Translations under genes and position numbers: made by a program
Notes under the pieces: model-generated
Told to the model about the DNA's origin: nothing
What the model saw: only the letters and a program-made list of their open reading frames with translations
Database searches by the model: none
Shown here: positions 8,817 to 20,762 of the stretch, one piece after another
Layout: every line of letters starts with the position of its first letter
How positions within the stretch are numbered: position 1 is the first letter of the stretch
From: Alectoria sarmentosa
Lineage: Eukaryota; Ascomycota; Lecanoromycetes; Lecanorales; Parmeliaceae
DNA: 47,626 nt
Direction: 5' to 3'
NCBI GenBank assembly: GCA_009733775.1
Contig: WOGZ01000260.1
Coordinates: 1-47,626, forward strand

Positions 8817-11736
8817 ATGGCTCCCGCAGATCGAAGCATCTTGCCTGATACGTACGTGCTGTCCCCTATTGCAAGAGTTGAAGAGGCCTTGTAATGACAA
8901 ATTCAGTGTCAAGGCAATCAACTACGACATTGAGCTGTTCGACCTTGAGCTTGGGGGCGCCTTTAGCTTTCAAGGGATTGTGAAGATCCAAGTCAGCATC
9001 AAGATAGCGACCAAGAGTATTACTCTGAACGCTCATCAATTGAAGATCCACGGGGGCGAAATCTGGGGTAGGGGCTTTCTCCCAAGCCATGTGATCGCAT
9101 ACTAACGCCAGCTAGGTCAAAACGCTACTGATGTTTCTTACGATGAAAAGTCGCAGCGGGTCACCTTGGTCTTCCCCCAGGAAATCAGCGCTTCTAGTGA
9201 TGCAGTCCTTTCTCTCCGATATGCTGGTACCATGAACAACAGTATGGCCGGATTCTACAGATCAAAGTATAAGCCAATAGTTCCTCCGGCGAACTCTGTC
9301 CCTATGGACGGAGAGCACCATGTCATGTTCTCCACGCAATTTGAATCTAGCGATGCGAGAAGAGCTCTTCCATGCTTTGACGAGCCAAATCTCAAGGCTA
9401 CATTCGATGTCAGCATTGAGATCCCGGAGGATCAGACAGCGCTTAGCAATATGCCTGAGAAAGAGGTCAAGCAAGGAAAAGCTGGCTTGAAAACCGTGGT
9501 CTTCGATCGAACCCCATTGATGAGTACTTATCTTCTTGCGTGGGCCTTCGGAGATTTCGAGTACGTGGAAGGCTTTACACAGAGAAAGTACAAAGGCAAG
9601 CAGCTACCGTGTAGGGTCTACACCACCAGAGGCTTGAAGGAGCAAGGACGCTTTGCTCTTGAAAACTGTCACCGGGTAGTGGACTACTTTTCCGAGATTT
9701 TTAAGATCGATTATCCATTACCAAAGATGGACCTCCTCGCAGTACATGAATTTTCTCACGGCGCTATGGAGAATTGGGGCTTGGTCACCTACCGAACGGT
9801 CGCTGTCCTTTTCGACGAGAAACAATCAGACGCCAAGTACAAGAACCGCGTGGCATACGTAGTGGCGCACGAACTTGCCCATCAATGGTTTGGTAATCTT
9901 GTCACCATGGATTGGTGGAGTGAGCTGTGGCTCAACGAAGGCTTTGCAACTTGGGTTGGCTGGCTGGCGATCGACCACCTATATCCCGATCACGAGGTCT
10001 GGAGCCAGTTTGTGACAGAAGCTGTGCAAACCGCTCAGAACTTGGACTCTTTGCGTGCCTCTCATCCAATTGAGGTTCCTGTTCGAGACGCTCTTGAGGT
10101 GGACCAGATATTCGATGCGATCTCGTATTTGAAAGGGAGTTCGGTGATTAGGATGTTGTCCGGTCATCTAGGCGTAGTGACATTCTTGGAAGGAGTATCT
10201 GCGTACTTAAAGAAGCACGCCTACGGTAGACTCACCCGGCTTTTCGTCTCTACGGTATAAGTAACGTTCATGTAGGCAACGCAACTACCAACGATCTCTG
10301 GGCAGCGTTGAGCGATGCATCTGGAAAAGACGTCAACGTTTTCATGGTCTGTCTTTGTGACACCTTTCTTTAAGGCTGATCTGAGATTGTTTAGGACCCA
10401 TGGATCAGAAAGATCGGATTTCCAGTTCTCACCGTGGCCGAAGAACCCGGGCAAATCGGCGTCCGCCAATCGCGCTTTCTCCAAACAGGAGACGTAAAGC
10501 GTGAAGAGGATGAGACCCTGTGGTGGGTTCCACTAGGTCTGAAAACAGATCCAAAAGCAACGGGAGCTGCCACAAAGGCCTTGACCATTAAAGAAGACAC
10601 GCTCCGTGACGTGGATGAGACATTCTATAAGCTTAATAGCGATCAGATAGGGTTTTACCGCACCAACTACCCGGCGGGGAGACTGGAATCGCTTGGTAAA
10701 GAGAGACACAGGCTCAGTGTCGAGGATAAGATCGGTCTGGTTGCAGATGCTGCAGCGTTGGCTGTTGCTGGTCAAGGTACCACAGCTGGGTTCTTGGTCT
10801 TGGTTGAAAAGTTCAAGGACGAAGAAAACAAAGCGTATGTTAGCCAGATCGTGCCTGAGCGCGAGATATTAACGAATTAGCGTCTGGTCCCAGATCATCA
10901 ACTCCCTCGGTAACATTCGATCTATTTTTGCAGACAGCGAGACACTCTCCAACGGACTCAGAGCTTTTACCTTGCGTCTGGTAACACGAGCGACCGAAGA
11001 GATAGGATGGGACTTTGCGCCAAGCGAAAATTTCCTGACAGGACAGTTGCGCGCTCTGTTGATAAGCACTGCAGGCAATGCAGGCCATGAGAAGTAAGCC
11101 ACCCGCGTCCGTAAGACTGCATAGACCGGTAACAGCTAAGTCAGGACGATTGATGAAGCAAAGCGTCGCTTCGAGGCCTACCAGAAAGGTGATCGCTCAG
11201 CTGTTCATCCCAGTCTCCGCCTAGCTGTCTTCCAGATTGTGGTCCGCGAAGGAGGCAAAGCCGCTTATGAAGCTGTTCTCAATGAATATACCAGTACCAC
11301 CTCCATTGATGGAAAGGAGACCTGTTTGCTAGCACTAGGCAAAGTACAAACAGCCGATCTAGTCAAGTCCTTCCTCGACTTCCAATTCTCCGACAAGGTT
11401 GCCCTCCAGGATATTCATACTGGCTCGGTCTCGCTAGCGGCAAACTCCAAGGTTCGCAACGCCCTGTGGCAGTATATCAAGGTAAATTGGGATACAGTAA
11501 GCAAGAAACTCTCGGCTTCTTCCGTGGTGATAGATCGCTATCTCAAGACATGTCTGTCAAAATTCGCAAGCCACGAGGTCGAAAAGGATATAACGGCCTT
11601 CTTCAAGGACAAGGATACAAAGGCTTATGACAGAGGCTTGATACAAGTCTCAGATACTGTGCAGGCAAACGCAAACTACAAGGAGCGTGATGAAGTTCTG
11701 GTGCTGGAATGGCTCAGAAGTCATGACTACGTATGA
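8817..11736 (+). CDS. M1-family zinc aminopeptidase (Ape2/Aap1 type)
   Basis: Seven exons: 8817-8851, 8907-9067, 9116-10225, 10276-10346, 10395-10834, 10881-11093 and 11145-11736. The frame closes exactly, giving 873 residues, the usual length for fungal cytosolic Ape2/Aap1 and mammalian puromycin-sensitive aminopeptidase. It removes N-terminal residues from peptides. The substrate-anchoring GAMEN motif is at residues 281-285 within HGAMENWG. The zinc site HELAH is at 317-321, and the third ligand Glu at 340 completes HEX2HX18E. The N-terminal beta domain starts LPDTVKAINYD, and the C-terminal half is the helical ERAP1-like domain. Intron 2 has a perfect ACTAAC branch site. The ATG at 8817 was chosen because family homology begins there; a basic upstream extension could give a mitochondrial form. 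All catalytic residues are present. Confidence 0.93.
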
Positions 11737-12256
11737 GGAGGGAAATCGTAGCCTCGATAGTAGTATGATGACGAGATGCGTGTAGTCATAAAAGCACTGT
11801 TAAAAAGGAGGCCAAAGCCAAGATTCGTGCTTCTTGCTTCTCGTATTTTGTCACAATTCAGCAGACTGTCACAAGAATTATAATCATGTTTTTCCATGAG
11901 CAAATAATGGCCTCGAGGTATCCTGTAGCGGTCATTTCAGAGCAAATGATCAATCACTACTATGTGGTGGTGACCAAGATGATTCCCAACTCTCTCACAG
12001 GCTCAGGCAGGTCCATCACGCATGTTCATGTGGCTCTCGTCACGGCGCCTTGCAAGGCTGAATGTTTCACCCCAGCCGAATATGGACTAGCGTAATGTTC
12101 CTCTGATGTCCTGTCTCTCGGTGTTGGACAACAGCGTCGTTCCCAACATCATCCTTTTCTACCTACAGTGACATCTGACATCACGAGGGACTCTTGGAAC
12201 TCCCTATTTCTCAACCTCATCCTCATCCCAAGAACATACATCATCTCAACGCTCAC
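11737..12256. other. Intergenic region between aminopeptidase and YPT1
   Basis: Holds the 3' flank of the aminopeptidase gene and the promoter and 5' UTR of YPT1. Short open frames here (for example 11886-12095) have no recognisable features. No RNA gene or repeat was seen. Confidence 0.5.
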
Positions 12257-13237
12257 AATGAATCCAGAGTAGTAAGTCAGGAACCAGAGAACCCAGGCCT
12301 CACAGAACGCTGACCCTCGAACCTCGCAGAGCCTGCCCTGCCTTCCCCAGAACAACAAGAGACTAGACTTGCAGAACACAATCAGGCTCCCGCTGCCGCT
12401 TGCCGCTTGCCGTGGTCTCGCTGGGTAGATTAGAGCCCTGCTAATCACCGCCTCTCGCCAGATACGACTACCTCTTCAAGCTCCTCCTCATCGGTGACTC
12501 CGGCGTGGGAAAGTCTTGTTTGCTGCTGCGATTTGCCGATGACACATACACTGAGAGCTACATCTCAACCATTGGTGTCGACTTTGTATGGCGCTTCCTC
12601 AACCCACCTCTGATCGCGAAAACGAGATGGCTGACACGCCTTTTTAGAAAATCCGGACGATCGAGCTAGATGGCAAGACCGTGAAACTTCAGATCGTATG
12701 CATGGCAGTCAATCAGTTCAGTTTGCGGACGCTGATATAGGTGTCAGTGGGATACCGCGGGTCAAGAGCGATTTCGAACTATCACATCATCCTATTACCG
12801 CGGAGCACACGGCATCTGCGTTGTTTACGATGTGACAGATATGGATTCATTCAACAACGTCAAGCAGTGGCTTCAAGAGATCGACCGCTATGCTACAGAG
12901 GGCGTGAACAAACTGCTGGTGGGCAATAAGAGTGATATGTCGGACAAGAAGGTTGTGGAATACACCGTTGCGAAAGTACGTAACCAATAAGTGGCACTGC
13001 CAGGTCAGCAACGATAGAGTCTGACCTTTGATGGGATGATAGGAATTCGCCGATAGCCTTGGCATCCCCTTCCTAGAAACATCAGCCAAGAACGCCTCAA
13101 ATGTCGAACAAGCCTTTTTGACCATGGCCCGACAGATTAAAGAGCGAATGGGTACCACAACCGTCAACAACAAACCCACTGTTCAAGTCGGACAAGGTCA
13201 GGGAGTGCAATCGGCTTCCGCCGGAGGGTGCTGTTAG
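12257..13237 (+). CDS. ypt1: Rab1-type small GTPase Ypt1
   Basis: Five exons: 12257-12267, 12462-12585, 12648-12695, 12748-12975 and 13043-13237; 201 residues, as in other Ypt1/Rab1 proteins. This GTPase controls ER-to-Golgi vesicle tethering and early autophagy. All nucleotide-binding motifs are visible: P-loop GDSGVGKS, switch I with YISTIGVDF, switch II WDTAGQERF, the guanine-specificity motif in the shortened form GNKSD, and ETSAK. The C-terminus GGCC carries the two cysteines that are geranylgeranylated. The first exon is only 11 bases (MNP plus two bases of Glu). Its donor GTAGTA was chosen because it alone gives MNPEYDYLFKLLLIGDSG without a stop. Intron 1 is 194 bp and longer than the other three (about 50-70 bp). 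Rab8/Sec4 is excluded by the C-terminal tail VNNKPTVQVG. Confidence 0.96.
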
Positions 13238-13778
13238 AGAAACAGAAGCATGGGAGAGAGGAAGATTGCATCGTGGTCAAGATGGAAAGCCTGCCTCTGA
13301 TGAGGTCTAGGTATACAACGTGTGTCTGCCTGCAGTCATGATTGTTTTCGCGAGCGTTAGAGGGACCTGATGATGCGAATCTTGTCGGCTTGGAAGCAAG
13401 GACCTTAGCGTTTCTAATGGCCGTGGTATGTTGAGGATAGAGGTCGTTGTTTCATCCAGGTTCGGCATTGTCTCATAGGTATTTGTACTCGGCAAACAAT
13501 GTCTCGTGCATCCTTTTTGTTCATTGTGGATGCTACAATACTTTGGACCCATCGTGCTTCCCCCAAATCCACGAGCTTGTCTATCGAGAGCAGGCTCGAG
13601 ACCCCGGGCTCTACCCGGGTTCGTTCTTGTTCTGTCAATACATGATTGTCTGCCCTTTTGTGAGTCGAGTTGGCGCGCCCAGAAATTTGCTTTGATCTGC
13701 CTTTCTCGGCATGGTAGTGTTGAGCGTGTAAATGCTTTCCTCACCAGAAGCGACAGCACAGCCAAGCCCCCATCTAAC

Positions 13779-13874
13779 ATGTTCACAGCATTCAACAAGG
13801 CCATCTCCGGAAAGATGACTGGCACCGATACCCGAATCACTGCAAACCGACTCCGCGAAGGAAGTGTAGCCTGA
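13779..13874 (+). CDS. Possible 31-residue small ORF
   Basis: It starts MFTAFNKAISGK and continues with a Thr/Arg-rich stretch to a TGA at 13872-13874. Codon use looks like neighbouring genes and there are no rare-codon clusters. It could be a genuine micropeptide, the last exon of an undetected gene, or chance. No family was recognised. Confidence 0.2.
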   Translation: MFTAFNKAISGKMTGTDTRITANRLREGSVA

Positions 13875-14390
13875 CTGCTTCAAAATATAGGCAAGAGGGG
13901 AAGAGGGGAGGTTTAATGCTACGGTCAGTAGAGAGGATAAATTGTCAAGCTTGATACCTCAGCAGCGGCGGCTGGAGTGTAAGGAAAGATCACCTCGTCA
14001 CCGACTCCCAATGTATCACACATATCCTACTTGATTGCCAGGCTATGATAAAGGTGAGGTGACTCTCGGTGGGCTAGCATCACATACACCGTATTGGTAC
14101 TTTACATATAATGGTCTAAGCGAGATGAAGTAAAGTAGACAATGGACAATCGACAACTCGGTAGACAAGAGTAATTCAAGCCCTGTCCAAGTCCCAGCTG
14201 ATTCACCCTGGGTCCCTTTTTCCATTAAGTAGAGTAGGAGTACCTAGAAATGTGTATGTAGGTGCAGCCGAACGTTGAAAAGGAAGCCCAACACTTTAGA
14301 GTAAAAGGAACAAGCTTATGCACCAATAATAATTAATGCATGCTTGAAAATTGAAAGTTGAAAGTTGAAAAGTTGAAAGCCCCTCACCTT

Positions 14391-14404
14391 CTAACCCTAA
14401 CCCT
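14391..14404. repeat. Interstitial telomere-like motif
   Basis: CTAACCCTAACCCT equals two copies of the fungal telomere repeat (TTAGGG on the other strand). It sits about 350 bp upstream of the EDC4-like start codon. Two copies are too few to mark a former chromosome end. Such boxes can bind Tbf1-like factors in promoters; that role is inferred. Confidence 0.4.
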
Positions 14405-14633
14405 TTAAAGCTCTAGCCCTCGGCTAGATCTACTTTTAGCTCCAGATCTATCGCGGCAAAATAAAATACTTTAGGGCAATTGCCAATACTTTATGATAAA
14501 GTACTTACTTTAATATCCACCCCATCGAGCCATCATGCAATTTTAGAATCAGACCCTTTTACCAAGACCCTCATCTTGTCCCTTACCTAGTACATACCTT
14601 GGTATTCCACACTTCGTCTATTCTACAAAACAC

Positions 14634-14636
14634 AGC

Positions 14637-14674
<38 letters not shown>

Positions 14675-14675
14675 A
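14634..14675 (+). repeat. (CAA)n microsatellite in the 5' leader
   Basis: About a dozen CAA triplets run into a CAACATCAACGTCAAC-type stretch just upstream of the ATG at 14739. An unstructured CAA-rich leader favours scanning; this functional remark is inference. Confidence 0.75.
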
Positions 14676-14738
14676 AACATCAACGTCAACATCAACAACA
14701 GTTCCACTCCTCTGCGCAACTTAGTTGGGCTTATCGTC

Positions 14739-17700
14739 ATGTCAAGCTCCGGCGGTGATCCACATCCTACATCCAATTTGCCAGGCTTGTTTGCCAACCT
14801 ACCACCCAATCACGCCAACCACGGGCAGACAGCCCCTCACCAAACCTCAGCTCAGGGCGCACATCGTCAATCATATTCCGCATCTACACCCACCCCAAGC
14901 TCACCGCAACCTCAACCGCAACCTCAATCTCAAAACTCTCATCAGTCAGCCATCATGTCGCCTAACTTCTCATCTGCCTTCGCACCACCTCACTCACGTG
15001 CCTCCGCTGTCAACCCCAATGTCAGCCGAAAAACCACTCCCGCGCGCACACCACTCCTTCCTAGCATGCAGTCCAACTTGGGACCGATGACGAATCCCCT
15101 GCTCAATTTACTCAAATTTGGGTCTAACACACCTTCTCCTCAAGCTTCTCTGCAGCAAGAATCTGCGGCACCATCAGGACCAGAGTATGGCAGCGCCAGC
15201 ACCCACAGCGTACACGGACGGGGCATATCAGCGTCAGATCTGGTCGCCTCATTCACAGGCGGTAAGTCGGCTACATCTACACAGCGTGAAAAGATACCTG
15301 CTACATCATCAATCAATCATCAAGATGCGTTGCTGAGGCTTCTTAACCGAACCACCTCCCGAGCCGATGCTGCTCAGCAGAAACCGTCCGGGTCTCCAGA
15401 CGCCACTACCACCCAACTTTCCGAAGATCTAGCAGGTTCTTCAATAGAAGACCAGCATCAAGCTGTGTTGGATACCAAGAGCAGCATATCTGGACGCAAT
15501 GAGTCCCCGATACGTTTCTTCGGCAGCAATGAAAACGTTACACCAACACCTTTCGAACCACAAGATATACCAAAAGTAGAGCCTTCTCAGAAGACCGGAC
15601 CCATCTTCACATACGTCAACCCTTTCGAGAATCTCGCTGCGTCTTCGCCTCGCGGTGTGAATCCTAGAACTTCGCCCAACGGCGACATCCACAAGCGCAA
15701 AATCAAGTCATCGTCTCCTGCAGCCGTTCACGCATCATCACGGCGAAAACTGACACCATCGGCCAATGACGTCTTGCAAAGCGTCGAGACTTCAACTTCA
15801 GCACCTCTCGATGACGGTCGTAGTCAAATCGAGGCCCTCATGGGCATTGGTGCGCCTAGCAAAGACGCTGAGACGGTCGCCCAAGCCTTGGACGAGGTTG
15901 GAAGTCAAGTCGATCGACAGGTACAAAGTGCTTTGGCCAGGGCTGAAGGAAAGGCTGAAGGGAAAGAGAGTGTTGCAGACATCAAGCAGGAAGAGCTCGA
16001 AGAGGCACAGCAGGTCAAGCTAGACGGCCTTGTACACGATGCAGCTGTCGAAGTCAAGACAGAGCTGGACAAAGCGGAGAATCAGGGAGCGTTGGAGGAG
16101 TCCATGCCAACATCAATAGCAGAAGCCGTCAAAGAATTAATCGACGAAGCTGCGCAGGGCAAGGGCGCCGACGAGTGGGAGAGCGCTGAGGGCGAAGGGA
16201 ATGCAACCAAAGCAAATCCCAATCGTGTCGTCCAAGTTCACCAATTCCCCATGCGGCCGTTCGTGTCCATCGATCTTATTCAAAAGAAACCTGCTACTTT
16301 CCCCATTCGAGAGGACTCAGTCGTCAACATCGCACGATTCAAGAAAGAATTTGATCAAGCAGACCGAACTTTGGGGACTGCCACGAATGAATACATCGTG
16401 TATGGAATGCCAAAGAACGGTGGCATCCGAATAATCCAACAAGACAACGGGAACTCCAGCCTTATCTATTCAAAGACTCAAGATCGTATCTTTAATATCG
16501 GTATTTCGTCCGCTCATCCAGGGAGCTCATCACGAGGCACGCAGACGGTAATTGCCACTGGCGTCAGCGGGACTGTCTATTGGACGGCCATAGCCAGACC
16601 CGGAGAAGAGCTAACCCAAGACGACATGGAGAAGCAAGGTCTTATCATTCCGCCTGTACCCAATCAGCTCGACTCCACATCGGGTGGGCAGTTGAAGACG
16701 CGTGCCAAGAAGAGTAGCCGCCATCCGGAGTTCTTCGCTATTGGCCGCGGCAAATCTATCTACATCGTTCTCACGGCACACGCGCAGAAATCTTCTCTAG
16801 TGAACAAGGAAGCAGTGCTGGACACGGAGAAATACTTTTCGGAGCGCAATTTGAAGGTCACTACTGGTAAAGCGGGCAAGGACTTTACTTTCAGCGAGGA
16901 TGACAGTACAATCGTCACCCTTGACAAGGCTGGAAAGCTCAGGATTTGGGATATCCGCGAATTAACAGATGAAGCCAATGCTGGTGCATCGATGATAACA
17001 CCCATCGAAGTTAAAGCTCCAATGCTATCTTTCAGCACGTCTCACTCGACGGAAAAGTCGTGGCCAACCTCGGTCCTCTTTGTGGACAAGCTTCGGCCTT
17101 ACACGAAAGGAATAGCCCTTCGATATATTGTTGTCGGTATGAAACAGAATCATACCCTTCAGCTTTGGGACCTTTGTCTAGGCAAAGCGGTTCAAGAGCT
17201 CAGTTTTCCTCACGAGAAGGAGACCGACGCAATCTGCAGTGTCACGTATCATCCAGCTTCAGGTATTATCACCGTTGGTCATCCGACCCGCAATTCTATC
17301 TACTTCATCCATTTATCCGCACCGAAGTACAATTTGCCGAGCATGTCGCAAGCCAAATTTGTACAACGCCTGGCTAATAAGGATTCTAGCCTACCAAAGG
17401 CAGAAGCTACCGCTATCATGAGCGGGATGCGCGAATACTCATTCGATAGCAAAGGCCAGCTACGGAGTGTCGAGCTGGTACCGTCATCCGGCGAGCCTGC
17501 AAGAGCCGTGGAAGACGAAGAAGACCCATTGCTATTTGAACTTTATGTGATGCATTCTAAAGGTGTCACATGTCTAGGTATCAAGAAGGAGGACCTCGGT
17601 TGGTCAAGTGACAGCCGAGTACTTCGCCCGGTAGATGCAGAGCAGGCTGGTGAAATCGTTGTCAAGGATCTTCGTGAGCCGTCAGCGATCTCTGGAAGTG

Positions 17701-19408
17701 AGCCGTCGTCAACCTCCATGAATGGCGATGCTGTAGTCACTTCTTCTCCCGCAAAGCCAAACTCCCCTTCGAAGGAGGCCGCCCAATCGGAACGTGCCAC
17801 AACAGAAGACGGACAGGCTGTCACCAACAAAGCTGAAAAGATCGACAAGAAGAAGAGCAAGCGGAATGGCGCCGTCGAGACGGTTATTCGCCCTGCGGCT
17901 CCTTCGCCTGCGTCTGAGTCATATGCCAATGTCTCCCAGCGAGAACCGACTCCCACGGCTCGAGTTGCTCCAAGTGTTACGAAAGACGCGTCCCGACCTG
18001 CCATGGCGAAGGAAGTCTCACAGGAACCACCTGACACCGTTGTAGCCTCCAATCTGGATAAATCGACACGCCCGATGGTAAACGGAGATTCAATCAGCCT
18101 GGGTATATCGGGTGATTTCCTCGACAAGGAGCTCAAGAAGATTGAGGTTGGAGTCTCTAACGAGTTCAACAAAGTCTTTCGGCGGGAGCTTGAGACTCTG
18201 TACCGACGCTTCGCGGAAGACAAGCGTGTCCAAGACGCTGCTGGAGCAGCTAAGCAAGATGCCATGCTTCGTCTAGTATCGAGTACTCTGAGTGATAATG
18301 TGGAGAAGTCGCTATCTCGGATTATCCAGAAAAATATTCAGGACTCTGTCATTCCATCCATTGCCGATGTCACCTCGGCTTCCCTCAATGACGTTCTCTC
18401 GGCAGTCGTAGCTAAGCAAGTCAACGAAATCATACCTGGTACGATGAAGTCCGCCCTATCAGAAGCCATTGGCCGATCTACGCAGAACCCTAATTTTCTT
18501 CGCTCAATCTCAGAGCACATTACAAAGACGGCGACAAGCCACGTGGAACACGAATTCACGACGAACTTACACAATTCCATTGTGCCTACCTTCACGAACC
18601 TTGCCGTTAGTGCCGCACAGAAGGTCAGTGGAGATACAGAACGCCGTGTACATGAGCAATTACAACAAGCGGAATTACGACACCACGATGACAGCGTCAA
18701 GATTGATCATCTCACAGACTTGGTCCGTGGGCTTTCTGAAACCGTACAGACAATGGCAACCGCGCAGTCGGACTTTCAACTTGAGATCCTCAAACTTCAA
18801 CAAAAGGCTGCCCAAGAAGGTCAAAATCTGGCCCATCGCCCTTCGCCAACTCCTAGTGAATCCGCCTCCATGCACATTTCACCTGAACAAGAAGAGCTGG
18901 AGGCAATCGCGACAGCAATGCAGGAGGGCAATTTTGAAGGGGCTACAGTCATGGTACGTAACGATATGTCTCCAACACCGCAGGGAAAACGCTAACGCTC
19001 GCAGTGGCTTCAATCGAACCAACAAGTAGCTTTGTTTGACAATTTGTTTGTACGCTGCAATCCAAGCTATCTCGGACAAGCCTCGCCTTTGGTGATTCTT
19101 TCCGTTGGAGCTGCCGTGACTGCTTCGCTAGCGACAAACGTCATGGAGCGCTTATCCTGGCTTGAGACCGTTTTCCATTCGGTCAATCCAAGAGTGAGTG
19201 TTTTGTTTCAGCATTTGTTGCGCTGCTAGTTGACACTGTTTAGGATCCAGAGATACGTGACGTTGCCGGCAGAATCCTCGAAGTTCTAAGCCAGCGTCTC
19301 GAAGGAGAGTACATGCGCATTGCTGAGGAGGAACCTCAGAATCCCGCTCTACGCAAGATTCCCACTTTGGCAAGGCAGGCACGTGAGCTCAAGTCTTACA
19401 CTCAATGA
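14739..19408 (+). CDS. EDC4/Ge-1-like mRNA-decapping scaffold
   Basis: Three exons, 14739-18953, 19005-19193 and 19244-19408, giving 1,522 residues. EDC4 (Ge-1, plant Varicose, fission yeast Pdc1) binds the decapping enzyme Dcp2 and helps build P-bodies in the cytoplasm. The N-terminus is Ser/Pro/Gln-rich and disordered. A beta-propeller region lies at about residues 500-900, with readable WD elements LRIWDIREL near 733 and LQLWDLCLGK near 809. An acidic, Ser-rich linker follows. The C-terminus (about 1,115 onward) is helical, with repeated amphipathic segments (LDKELKKIEVGV, FRRELETLYRRF), and ends in a compact domain encoded by the last two exons (SWLETVFHSVNP). The propeller plus long alpha-helical tail is the family architecture. 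Loss of the last two exons would give an abnormal tail, so their inclusion is well supported. Confidence 0.85.
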
Positions 19409-20031
19409 ACGCTGAGCAACGTTTCATGAGCATAGTCAAGAAGACTGGTTAGCATTCAGAACCCGATCAAGTCCATTAGTATGATCATGTTGCCCAACCT
19501 CGGAGTCATGGATTGCAACACCTCGATACTTCAACATGAATGGAGCCGCGGCTTGAGCTTGAGCCGACATCAGCATGGACCTTTGTTGAGATGACATGAA
19601 TCTTTAACGCATTGCAGATACTTTCGCTTCTTTATTCATTACCGAAATGTCGATGGTGAATCATCTTATCACAGGTGGACATTCTAGGAGATGAGCTCTA
19701 GCGATGGTCGATCTTTCTCTTTTCATCGGAATGAGATGCTTACATGAGCGAATCGGGCTCACAATATTTGAATTCAGAATGAAGCTACTTCCTCAGAATT
19801 CTTGCATCGGCGGAGCGGCATATCGAACAAGTGACTCTAGTAGGTGTTCATTTATCGTTTCCAGGCGTCCTGGGGTTCGAACCAGAATGCTTTAATGGCT
19901 CTGTTCCATACAGAATCAGTCGTAGATAAGAAGTTCAATCTGCATCTTTCACATCCTTTCATTTCATTGCATTGACTACTCAGCGCCCGGAAACTCCAAT
20001 ATACACATTCATGAATTACCCTCGATGAAGT
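19409..20031. other. Intergenic, convergent 3' ends
   Basis: Lies between the 3' ends of the EDC4-like (+) and complex I subunit (-) genes. A GGTTCGAACC box at about 19,873-19,882 resembles a tRNA T-arm, but no acceptor, D or anticodon arm can be folded. Nothing else was seen. Confidence 0.5.
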
Positions 20032-20762
20032 CTACTCTGGCTCACGATAGCTCGAGACGTTGTGTGAGAATATCTGCCTATTCCGCAAGTGTACAGGAGT
20101 CTCGTTCTCCGGCGCTCCGGGTATCCTCTTCTCGAGTTTCTGGATCAAAGTCTTGGTTAGCGTATTTTCTATGTACGGTGGAGGAAGCCTTACCAGCTTG
20201 TCGAATACACAGGCATTGAGCAGCTGTTCCGGTCTTCTACAATGCCATAGCTGTTGGTTGTTATTGTCCAAACACTGCCAATGTTTCCGGAACTGCTCAA
20301 GGCAGTTCGTGTTGATATCGTCCAGCCTGTCAATTGCGCAAATTAGCTCAGCTCCTCTGCAATTCCCGCCTCTCCCAAACCTTCCACCCTGCCGATGCAT
20401 TATACCTCCACCCCCATGAAGGTTTCAAGAGGAGGTACTCACACACTAGCAGCACATCTCGTAATCTTTCTCCCCTCCTTCATACACTCCACCTCCCCTT
20501 TCCCAAGTGCCTCCGTCTTGCACTTCATGTAATCATCATTGTAGGCACCGCACCTCGCTCCAATGAAGAATGACGCACTTAGTAAAGGGGCGGACGAGGC
20601 GCCGATTTCAGGAACCTTGGGAACAGAGTCGGGCAGGGGTGTGGTGTCGAGGAGGACGGTTTGATTGAACCTGTAGGCTGTGGGATTAGTTTTGGGTGTT
20701 CGAAGATGAGCAATACGGGATTAGAAGGTAAGAATAAATTACCTGGGTTGGCGGGCGGACAT
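20032..20762 (-). CDS. Complex I accessory subunit, NDUFA8 type (fungal 20.8-kDa subunit)
   Basis: Three exons on the minus strand: 20762-20743, 20670-20443 and 20326-20032; 180 residues. It is a peripheral subunit of mitochondrial NADH:ubiquinone oxidoreductase on the intermembrane-space side. Its eight cysteines form four CX9C motifs: C47/C57, C69/C79, C91/C101 and C112/C122. These make two CHCH helical hairpins, the diagnostic NDUFA8 pattern and the signature of Mia40-dependent import. The third and fourth motifs read CLEQFRKHWQC and CRRPEQLLNAC. There is no cleavable presequence, as expected for this import route. Exon 1 is only 20 bases (MSARQP plus two bases). The first intron ends CAGCCTACAG. 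It is head to head with the Nup57 gene. Confidence 0.92.

Larger units (their letters stand above)
13238..14633. other. Long intergenic region between YPT1 and the EDC4-like gene
   Basis: About 1.4 kb with the YPT1 3' end and the promoter of the downstream gene. It contains a 31-codon plus ORF (13779-13874) and, near 14,349-14,381, four GTTGAAA-type short repeats. A two-copy telomere-like motif is at 14,391-14,404. The longer minus frame 13307-13840 has no recognisable domain and is probably chance. Confidence 0.5.

Noticed and set aside
11886..12095. 69-codon plus ORF downstream of the aminopeptidase
   Set aside because: Lies in the 3' flank, with no recognisable feature.
13307..13840. 177-codon minus-strand ORF between YPT1 and the EDC4-like gene
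   Set aside because: No domain or hydrophobic pattern, and composition resembles the non-coding flanks. Kept only as part of the intergenic description.
17543..18265. 240-codon minus-strand ORF inside the EDC4-like gene
   Set aside because: Antisense shadow of a well-supported coding exon, Ser/Arg-rich as expected for a reverse frame.
19860..19890. GGTTCGAACC box resembling a tRNA T-arm
   Set aside because: The stem cannot be closed to five pairs on either strand, and no anticodon or acceptor arm can be folded around it.
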